Positions 39,116 to 48,426 of a DNA stretch of 64,000 nt are shown piece by piece. The stretch lies in the NCBI GenBank assembly GCA_016748015.1, contig JAAOMT010000664.1:428786-492785 (forward strand). Reading direction: 5' to 3'. A model generated the notes under the pieces. That model did not search any database and was not told the origin of the DNA. It saw only the letters and a program-made list of their open reading frames with translations. Made by a program: the position numbers and the translations under genes. This stretch comes from Geosiphon pyriformis. Its lineage: Eukaryota > Glomeromycota > Glomeromycetes > Archaeosporales > Geosiphonaceae. Numbering within the stretch: position 1 is the first letter of the stretch; each line of letters opens with the position of its first letter.

Positions 39116-40861
39116 TTATTCATTAGTACTGCGTACCGATGGCTTTGGGCAAGTGACATCTTTAAATTTATCTCGGACAAAGGGACGAATATGCTGATAA
39201 AGGTATTCTTGCCGCTCGTATTTCATAGGAGGGGCGCTAGAACTGGAAATGATAAGGCCTTGATTTTTTCTATGATTTTTGAAGCTTCAGACTTGCTAAT
39301 TTTTAAAAGTTTGAATTCCTCGAAAGGACCATTAGCGAATTCTTGAGCTTTGACAGGGTTGGCCTTGGTAAAGAGAAAATGTTGAAACTTTTGCAAGCCT
39401 CGTAGTTTTTTAAAATAAGTTTCCAGACCACTTATGATGTCAAAATATTGAAAACCAGCTCTATCATTATAGCGCCGGGCTTTATTTAGTCTAGCGTTGC
39501 TAGACTTTTTTTACCACCTCAACTACATGATCGACACAATCTACTGTGGTTTTGCGATAAAGCCTTTTTATCAGTCCGAAACTATCATCACACTTGAATT
39601 TAGTATGGCCCGGAACCATGAAACTGAGCCGAATGCTTTCATAATAACCAGCTATTACCAAGTACAGATAAAACCAAATAGTGGTATTGTTTTTGTTTTG
39701 TCCGCCCGCATTGTCACAGGTAACCTTGAAGTGCTTCTCACCTCTATTCAATTGCTTAATTCCGTCGAAGATTAGGCTAAGCGTACCATTCGGACCTTTT
39801 CCAGGAAGTTCGTTCTCGTCAAGAACATAATTAATTTGCTCGCGCACCGCTTCATCCTTGCTACCAAACAAATGCACCTTACGAGCACTCAGATAATACA
39901 CTTTACCGATCTGTTGATCAGAATGAGGCACATGGACATTTTGGGCTCAGTCATAACTGTAATGGGCGGTAGCATCAACAGTGCAATGCTGAGCCTTACC
40001 GATTGAAATTGAATGATGTTGGTTGACGAGCTGCCTTTCTGCTATTTTGGTATTTCTGTTATAACAGTTTCGTTCTAACTTGGTTTTGGTGAGATGCTCT
40101 TTATATCTCTTTAATAAATCCTGAGTCTCTTCCTCTTTGCGGGCTTTGAATTGCAAGTCATTCCCAAGTGTTGACAGGTATCGCATAAGTCTGTTCGGGG
40201 GCTCATGATTTGGATATTTGGACTTAGCTGATGCCACAATTTACGGAAGGGATCGTATTTGAGCACACACAAAGCATCGCCTTCTTCTAGGCCGGCTAAA
40301 AAATCACGGTGAACGGACTTGTAGCTCATTTCTGCAGGTAAAAAGATTATTGATTGGGTAACTCGATTAACATTTCTGACTGGGCTAGGCAACCGTAGAC
40401 TTCAGCAAAATTCAAGAGAAAATTCTTAACCACAGTAGCCACGTTTATATCGATGACCATTTTGGGTTTTCACTGCGGCATTCTCTTTACATTACTGTGG
40501 ACTCTCGATAGAAGACCATTCTTGAGCAAGTGATTTCGGATATTTTCAAAATAATTGCGACCAATGCCAAGCATATTGAAATAAGTTTTTTGGCAAATAG
40601 CAGTATTACGATTCCAGCAGTAGATAGTTCTCTTATTGATGCGAGTCTTGTTCTTGAGACGTCGACTAGTATTGATTGCTCCCCCATCCATGGATGGGCC
40701 ATTAAAAAGATGTCTTGTTCGGACTTGGAAAGTACTTGAAAGATTTCGCGCAATTCGGCAAACGTTTTTGTAGGAACTTTAGCTGAGCAGCCGCAATCAC
40801 ACCCCACTTCCAAAAGTTGGAGAGGTTTCTCGTATTCGGTTATATTTTTGTCATTTGTCAT
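39116..40861 (-). pseudogene. DUF7869-type protein (transposase-like family), frame broken by indels and two TGA codons
   Basis: ATG at 40861, TAA at 39116-39118. Blocks in order: GCDCGCSAKVP and LSKSEQDIFLMA; RTIYCWNRNTAICQKTYFNM and LGIGRNYFENIRNHLLKNGL; VVKNFLLNFAEVYG; SIIFLPAEMSYKSVH; PRTDLCDTCQHLG; TAHYSYD-TGA-AQNVHVPH; YYLSARKVHLFG; CDNAGGQNKN; MVPGHTKFKCDDSFG; PFVRDKFKDVTCP. These are hallmarks of the DUF7869 family known from animal and fungal repeats (from memory). TGA at 40470-40472 and 39947-39949 sit where Trp fits. Frame changes near 40680, 40400, 40160, 39490 and 39245 each need one base, mostly in short homopolymers. The conserved Asp, Asn and His residues suggest an RNase H-like fold, but activity is unproven. 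Confidence 0.65.
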
Positions 40862-40876
40862 ATATATATATATATA

Positions 40877-40904
40877 TTTATACACGGTTGTCTGGTTTTG
40901 TAAA
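40877..40904 (-). promoter_or_regulatory. Possible bacterial-type promoter before the DUF7869-like frame
   Basis: In minus sense TTTACA (40899-40904), a 16-base spacer, then TATAAA (40877-40882), about 16 bases before the ATG at 40861. It resembles a sigma-70 promoter, but in AT-rich DNA such matches are common. A TA microsatellite (40861-40876) separates it from the start. Confidence 0.25.
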
Positions 40905-40923
40905 AATTTTTATACATAGCATA

Positions 40924-41251
40924 TTAAAAACATACAGGATTATCCCTATATACTTCTACTCTTCTGATATCTTTCGGTTCTTGAAAGGCTTCCAATGATG
41001 CTCGCTTCTTAAGTTTTTCTTCTGGTTCTTGACCTTGTTCAGCGTCTTCATGGTAAGAGGCAATTTGGTTTTTGATAAATCTCATAAGTAATCTTTTCTT
41101 TATCCAAGTATTCTTTAATAGATTTGGTGTCAGATACTTTAAAAATATAAGGAGCAATTTTTTCGCCCTGTTCTCTTTTTAAGATGCTTCTGATGATACT
41201 GTAATCTTTAGGTTCCATGGTGGATTTGATGTAAATTAGTTTCATATTCAT
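40924..41251 (-). CDS. Small charged protein of unknown function, one frameshift
   Basis: ATG at 41251: MNMKLIYIKSTMEPKDYSII, EKIAPYIFKVSDTKSIKEYL, then a change of frame near an A run at about 41070 into ASYHEDAEQGQEPEEKLKKR and RRVEVYRDNPVCF, stop at 40924. Together about 108 residues, with a charged Lys/Glu-rich C-terminus. I do not recognise the family. It is the first of four same-strand frames with gaps of 62 bp and 75 bp to the next ones. The frame change could be a single extra A. Confidence 0.45.
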
Positions 41252-41439
41252 ATTTTTAATACAGGGATAGTTCTATATCCGTTTACTGATTGTGCCACAA
41301 TGCATTTCTTTTTCTGCATACTGTACCCCGTGGCTTAGGAATTTTTTTCCCTTCACAGACTCATTGTTAAATAGCCCTCACCATCTCGAGGACAATCTAT
41401 GAACCACAACTTACAGCTATATTACTTTGCTAATGTGGC
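41252..41439. other. Short spacer, no gene seen
   Basis: 188 bp between the co-directional block and the plus-strand pseudogene. No recognisable feature. Confidence 0.4.
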
Positions 41440-42375
41440 ACTTCAAAATCGGCATTTCAAAACATAGACCTCAGCAACAGTCAACCACTTCTGTCGCCAC
41501 AATCGGGGCACCTTCAGTCTTGCCTCAGCTATTACTGCACTGAGTAAGGAAGAATGAAAGAGGGTACCAAACAGTGAGGAGCTTTTATCTATGGTTAGAC
41601 AGGTATATCGATATGCTAACGACCTTGAATATAAGATTTTGATTTTGTCATTGTTGTCAAGCAATTAATTTTTGCTCCATATCTTTAATAGCATACAAAA
41701 CGTCCAAAAACGCTTCATTCTGAAGATGCATTAAATTTGCTAAAACTCAAACATCAGTCCTGATATAAGAAACTTTAGGCTTTCGCGAAGATAGTGGCCC
41801 AAGCCTTACCTTTTCACAAGCTTCTGACGATGAATTCGTATTAAGGGTGAATGAAGTGTTCGATTCAGCCTCTGGCAAACTTTTTGCCAAAGAAAACCTT
41901 TGACAAGCAACAAATGGCTGCATTTTCAGGGCCTGTCGTGTCTAAACTCACTGTAGAAAATGAGCCTACCTTGGCACAGCAAATTGTACAATATCTCAAA
42001 AACAAAGCCCTTCATGGATTTCGTCTTTGCATGTTTGATGGAAACACTGTCGTTCTGAAGGGGATACTTCTACTGGTTGCCATTATTCATCTTTATGCAA
42101 TCAGGGTTGTCATTTTCTCCATACGTAGAAAACCAGTTGAAATTTTTCCAGACAGACAGAGGGTGTCATACAGTTGTATTCTTGATTCATCAGGATTTAA
42201 TATTATCAGTAGGGGAATGATATCCACTTGAACTGACAGAAAATTGGGTCAAGCAAATAGCTGCAGCATATGTGATTTTTATTTCACCAATAGCCTTTTT
42301 GGCTGTAATTATAAGCAAAAGAGACCTGCAAATTATGCATTAATTGGTGATGACACATTAAAAGATTTGCTGTAA
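41440..42375 (+). pseudogene. Broken gene of unknown function (probably a repeated fungal gene)
   Basis: Coding-like blocks on the plus strand: ITALSKEE-TGA-KRVPNSEE, MVRQVYRYANDLEYKI (about 41590-41640), then frame changes, QQMAAFSGPVVSKLTVENEP, TLAQQIVQYLKNKALHGFRL, MFDGNTVVLKG, RRKPVEIFPDRQRVSYSCIL (41900-42180), then, in another frame, PLELTENWVKQIAAAYVIFI and FLAVIISKR (42205-42340). Stops include TGA (about 41551) and TAA (about 41729, likely a Gln codon). Long blocks of good coding sense in three frames show a decayed gene. The family is not named; it looks like a multi-copy fungal protein. Confidence 0.55.
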
Positions 42376-44880
42376 TCAGTAATGTGAGTGTAAATTATTA
42401 TTATTATTATTTATTTTCAGATGGCTTGTTTACTTTTTACTTTACAAAAAAGAGCATTTTTGAAATGATTATAAGAAAAAAGTAAGACAGAATTTTACAC
42501 AAAAAAAACTGGACAATTTAAAAAATATATATATTAATTAAGTTTCGTTATTTTGAAGTTATGTTGAAGTTTTACTTAAGAGATTTAGTGAAATAATAGA
42601 TACAAACAACATAAGTGCATTTGGTTTGTTTATTTGTTTTAGAAAAATAAAAAATCTTAGCAAATATGAAAAAAAATTGTCAAAAAAATATATAATAGTC
42701 ATTTTAATAAATTTAATCATTATTTTCAACATTGGTATTTTAGTTGTTATTCTTTTACAGAATTTTAATTTTACAATTTTAATTAAACAAGATAATAAAT
42801 GAGATATAATGTTTTTGTTATTATTTTATAGTAGATTATTCAAGAAAAACATAACATAACCAAAAAATCTTAAAAAAATCGAATTTTAAAACCAGTTGTA
42901 ATTTAAATTTAAAAAAATATTTAAAATCTATTAGTTCTAAACTTTGTAGTATCAGTATTTCAAAGTTTTAAACTTAACTGTATCAATAAATCTGTTATTA
43001 ATACTACTAATTATTAAAGCTTATTTATTACTTATATTTTATTTTTAATATATTATTATTTATAGAAAAAAAAACACAAAAATAATAAAATAAATAGCCA
43101 ATAGCAAAATAGAAGATTATCAAAATACATAATATCAGAAATTCCAAAAATTGCAAAAATACTGGCAAAAATGCCAAAAATTTCAAAAATGTTAAAAATT
43201 TCAGCAATAACTTAAAGAAATTGTAAGAATTTTAGAAATTTTATATTATAAAAATTTATATATATATAACAAAAATAATAAAAGTCAAAAAATATTAATT
43301 AATTATTTAAGTAAGACAATAAACAAGCTTACTTTAAAATTAGTTTAATTACTTTTACTGTTATCAACAACTATAAATTAATTAAATTATTTAATAAAAT
43401 TTTTTATCTTATTTATTAATTAATAAATCTAAGATCTTCATATTAAAACTTATATTATTATAATATTAATATTATTAATATTATTACTAAAGGTTTTTGG
43501 TTTCTTATTTTAAATGTTATAATTGTCATTTTGCTGTAAATTCTTATTTATTAAAAGTTGTTAAATCTTTAATAATTGAATTTATCTTTAAATTATTTTT
43601 TATAATTTGAATAACTGAACTTATAAATACTTTAAAATTAGTTTAGTCTTTTATTATTATTTTAATTAAGCTATAACTAATTTAATAAACATATTTATTA
43701 AAATTTTATTTAAAACTATTAAAATTTCAACATTGTTTATATTGATATTATTAGTATTAATTATATTAATTTAATAATATTAAAACAATAATTTTTAATT
43801 ATGGTTATTAACAAAATATTAATTTTTATTTTTTTTTGTTTTACTAATTAATTAAAAAAAAAGCACTAAGATTATAATATCAAAAATTGCTTAATAAAAA
43901 ATATTAAAAAAAAACATTATTATAGATAAACTTAGTAAAATATAATCATAATGTTTAATATTTATGATTTAATATCAAAAACAGTATAAGAAATAAATAA
44001 ATTGGCTTTAGTTGTATTGTAAATTATCAGTTTTTAAAAAAATTTTTGTTTGAAGTTTTACTTATTGAGTTTTTTTATTATAAAACACAAAGATATTGTT
44101 TCTTTAATTGTATTGTTATAATTGTATTTTTTTGAGCTAATAAATACAATTATTATGATTTAATATTGTCTTTTTACTCTTTTGATAAACTAATAAGATA
44201 AAATTAATATTTAAACTTAAAAAAAGCTTCTTTTTTTTATTAGACTATTACAAAATTTATTCTCAGATAGTTAATTTTTAATGTTGTTACTTTACAAAAA
44301 AAAAGAAAAAAATAAAATAAATAAAATAAAATAAAATAAAAAACAAAAAAAAAAAATTTAATATTTTATTAATTACTGTGATCAAAAGCAATTAATTTAA
44401 GTTATTAAGATTTTAAAAATATTTATGTTAAAAGTATTTGACTTAAAACAAAAATAAGAAAAAATGGTTAATCAAATTTTAACAATTTAGAGAATTTGGT
44501 TTATTAATTTGTAAATTAGACAATAAGATTTTATTTAGTAAATTTGAAATATAAAAAATAAAGAAATAAAGAAATTTTTAAAACTAAAGGCAAAATAAAA
44601 ATAGTTATTAGATTTTTGTATTGTATTTTTTGTATTTTTTATTTGTTAAGACTATTTATTTTTATATATATTTTTTAGTTTTATAAAATTGTTTTTAATT
44701 GCTTATTATTATTAATTATTACTTGTTATTTTAACTATTGTTTTATTTTTTTATATTATAATTAGTTATTTATGTTCTTATTAGTTATTTTGTGCTATTT
44801 TATATTATTGTATATTATTGTATATTATTTTGTATTCTTTTATATTATTCTGTAATATCTTGTGTTATCTTATATTATCA
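42376..44880. other. Extremely AT-rich tract with hypermutated LTR relics
   Basis: 2.5 kb with very few G or C and no gene. At 43786-43822 the sequence CAATAATTTTTAATTATGG then TTATTAACAAAATATTAA lines up with the LTR hairpin region (CAATAGCTCTTGATCATGG then CTATTGACGGGATACTAA) with nearly every C changed to T and G to A. 43130-43310 resembles the U3 array followed by a TATATATATA box. 44340-44460 resembles the same hairpin region in reverse (ACTGTGATCAAAAGC). At least one plus and one minus LTR relic appear to be present. Confidence 0.6.
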
Positions 44881-44883
44881 TGT

Positions 44884-46433
44884 TTTTTTCATTTTTTTTT
44901 TATTAAATTTAACAAGTATAATCCAACTACTATCTAGTATTTTAGAACAAATTAAATATTCTAAACTAAGTATAATTCATGTGCTTTTTACATGTAATCA
45001 GTTACTCAAACCAGTTCAAATTATACTAAGTTGATACAACAGAAGAAAACTTACTTAAAGATAATATCTTTTGAATAATATTAAATAAAGTAATATTACA
45101 AGAGACCAATTTAACCAGTTATTTAGCTGTTTTTAAAAAATTAGTTTTAACACTAACAGGCTCATATGTTCAAAAGAGCATCAAATTAGAAAACACATTA
45201 TTATCTACTTTAATTAAATGTTTTAAATCACCAGACATATTAATATAATTTATATAACACTTTTTTTTTAAAAAAACCACTTTTTTTTTAACTTATTAAC
45301 AACTTTGCTAAAAAAAATCTAGATGAATCATAAGCTCAATAACCTTTAAATTAAAAACACTGCTTGAGATAAAATTACTCTTAATAAAGTATTTAAATAC
45401 AATAACCAATACATCAACAGATTTAATAATTAATCCAATTAAAATTAATAATTTAACCAAATCAGATTTCAGAAACACTAACCAAAAAGAAAACAAAGAA
45501 TTACAAATAGCTACAAAAAGAGAAGCAAAACCTGTCAAAGGAAAAAACTCAGAAGAATCAGAATGAGCAGAAACTTTAACATAAGAAGTATTATTCACAA
45601 AACATGAATTAAACATCTTGGGAGCCATAAAAAGAGAAAGCAAAAAAACTGTACAGTTTGCAGCCAAATAGTTCATTTCTTGACATCTAAAACAGTGCTA
45701 ATAACCAGAAATTTTCTATCAAATACAGCATTTTCTTAGTGTACTAGTCTTAATAACTACAGAATTAAATCAACTTAAGAGCCAAATGTAATTAGAACAA
45801 ACTGAAAATAATAATTAGAATTAGGTAAACAAGAAATAAAACAAGTCTGATTACCAACTTGAAAAACTATATCACTAATTTCAAAAGCAGTACAACCAAA
45901 AAAAAGATTAACCAACTTGGCCCTAAATTTATTACAAGACAAAATAGTCTTTTTTTAATTCACAAAAAAAAAAATCTGAATGCTATCTTTGTTTACCAAC
46001 ACTAATCAGTGGTTGAGAGCCAATACAGCAGTATTTAATCCATTAAAATAAACAACTACATATTGCCAAACACTAACAGACTTTAATACAACACAAAAAA
46101 CTTTACTAAAAACACTAAAAACTAATTTAATATTGGCAGCAGATACACCTAAAAATACATTATGTAGTACAATAGCAGCAAGAGAAGAACTAGACTCAAA
46201 AACTATCAAAAACTTAGTAATTTTAAGAATGACAAAACAAACAGAGCTTGTAAGCTTAACCAAAAATATAGTATTCAAAGAATTTTAGGAAGCAAATTCC
46301 ATATATAAAAAAACTTCATATTGTCTTTTAACACTGACTTTGCATCTAAAAAACCATGTACAGACCAAAAAACAGCTCTAACATAAGCCAATTTGATTTT
46401 GAAAATATTATTAGATATTAAAGTAGAGACCAC
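44884..46433 (-). pseudogene. LINE3: ORF1-only LINE copy, 5' side cut by gypsy C'
   Basis: In minus sense: STLISNNIFKIKLAYVRAVF (about 46425-46370), SVHGFLDAKS, then FLVKLTSSVCFVILKITKFL, LGVSAANIKLVFSVFSK and SVSVWQYVVVYFNGLNTAVL (46278-46010), a broken middle, then KVSAHSDSSEFFPLTGFASL (about 45580-45520) and a helical stretch to 45308. As in LINE2, the ORF1 end runs within about 300 bp into the LINE 3' tail: GATTACATGTAAAAAGCACA near 44990, ending TTAAATTTAATAAAAAA near 44900. No endonuclease or RT is present. Stops are common. The 5' side is interrupted at 46433 by gypsy C'. Confidence 0.72.
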
Positions 46434-47511
46434 TATTACAGATAATTATTTGGGGTTTTAAATCAAATAACAAATCTGTAACTTAGTGCTAATTTGCTTT
46501 GATGATGTTGGTAATATCCATAAGTTGTTTTTATCTGAAGGTTTTGGTTGAATTCTTTGTATAATAGATAGAGATTCAATAGTTGTTTTGTCAGTAATCT
46601 CTCAGAATTGCAATTTCATCAAATTTTTTTTAATGTAATAACCAGTAATCCTCCTGGTAAGCTATCCTCAATTGAGTGTTCTACCCTTATTTTCAGGTCT
46701 TTTACCAGTCACTTTGACATCAATAACTTTGCACATTGATTCTTTAATCAGTTAGTAATGACAACAAAATAAAAGAAAATAAAAAAAATAAAAAAATAAA
46801 GCAATTTAAGCCAAGGTGAGTAACTTAATATCTTGTCAATAACCATGATTAAGAGCTATTGTTCCAGTATGGTCAAGTATGGATTACTATTAACATAAAG
46901 TATTGATAGTAGTGAATAGATTGAGATAGTAAATAGTTATTTATTGATATTTGTAATTTGGAAGATTGCTTAGATGAAATCTAAATTGCAAGATCTGTTT
47001 TTTCTATTTCTAATGCTACTGCTATATATACATAATCGAGATTCTTCAATTCCTCAATTCTTTACTTCAGAAATTCTGAAATTTTTGGAATCTTGCAATT
47101 TTTTTAAGAAGAATTCTGGAATTCTGCAATTCTGCAATTCTTTGTACAAGAATTTTGAAATTCTTAGAATCCTACAATTTCTTTAAGAGGAATCTTGAAA
47201 TTCCACATTTATTATGGTTATTTCTAATTGGCTAATTTATATGCTAATATATTTTTTATATTCTAAGAGTAATATTATTTTCTTCTTTTTAATATTAAGC
47301 TTTGTTAAGATCTCCTAATTCTAATTCTCTGTTTTTAAGTATTTTTTGAACTTCTTTTTCAAGAATTACTTGTGTTATCTTGTTCTGTACTTCTTCAAAT
47401 TAGGCATTAGTTATTTTTCTCATTTGGTTAATAGTAATAGAGTCTATTGTTGGACTGAATAAGATTTTTGGTCAGTCTTAAAATCTAACTTGTAATCAAT
47501 AGATGACTTGT
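46434..47511 (-). mobile_element. Gypsy C' (minus), 3' end only before it is split by gypsy C
   Basis: An LTR of 841 bp at 46434-47274 (plus-strand ends TATTACAGATAA and GAGTAATA, both decayed from TGTTACAG and GAGTAACA), then 237 bp of internal sequence: purine tract and, in minus sense, the end of the 3' accessory ORF (QNKITQVILEKEVQKILKNR, ELELGDL). It is cut at 47512 by gypsy C. The rest of C' and the 5' part of LINE3 should lie beyond the right window edge. Confidence 0.78.
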
Positions 47512-48364
47512 TATTACTCATAAAATATAGGAAGTATATTAGCATATAAATTAGCCAATCAAAAGTAGCTGAAGTAAATATAGAATTCCAGGATTTTTCT
47601 CAAGAGAAATTGCAGGATTCCAGGAATTTCAGAATTTTTATACAAAGAATTGCAAGATTCCAGAATTCCAGGATTTTTTTTAAAAGGAATTGCAGAATTC
47701 CAGAAATTTCAGGATTCCTGGTATGAAAAATTGAGGAATTAAGGAATCTCAATTATGTATATATAGCAATAGCATTAGAAGTAAAAAAAAAAACAGATCT
47801 CTCAGTTTAGATTTGATCTAAGCAACATTCTACATCACAAATATCAATAAATAATTATTTATTATCTCAATCCACCTTCTACTATTAACATGAAGTGTTG
47901 ATAGTAATTCATACTTAACCACATGGGAACAATAGCTCTTGATCATGGCTATTAACAGAATACTAACTTGAAAAATCACTTTGGCTTATTTCTTAATTTT
48001 CTTTGTTTCTTTTATTTTCTTTGTTATTTCTTTTTTTGATTACTAAATTGATTAGGGATTAAGTGCTAAATTATTGACGTCAAGGATTGTCTGGTAAAAG
48101 ACTCCTGCAAGTAGATAGAGCATGTAAAAAAATTATGAATTACTTACTAGAGGATTGCCAGCCACCAAGCCAAGAAAAAAATTGACAGAATTGTGATTCC
48201 AAAAGGCTACTAAAACAATTATTGAATTTCTGTCCATTATACAAAGAACTCAACCAAAACCTTCAGATACAAACAACTTTTAACAATTAACATCATTATA
48301 TTAATTGAGCACCAAATTACAGATTTGTTATTTGCTTTGAGATCCCAAATAATTATCTATAACA
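47512..48364 (+). repeat. 5' LTR of gypsy C
   Basis: 853 bp, TATTACTCATAAAATA start (TG decayed to TA) and ATCTATAACA end. It has the GGAATTCC-type array (about 47582-47745), TATATATAG near 47759, AATAAATAATT near 47850 and the hairpin region. It is an inverted partner of the C' LTR 237 bp away. Confidence 0.85.
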
Positions 48365-48366
48365 TT

Positions 48367-48384
48367 TGGTGCTCCCTGTGAGAT
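48367..48384 (+). other. Primer binding site of gypsy C
   Basis: TGGTGCTCCCTGTGAGAT, two bases after the LTR end; same as the site in array B. Confidence 0.7.
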
Positions 48385-48426
48385 ATAATCCTACAGAGAA
48401 CCAGTACCAACTACACCTATCCAAAA

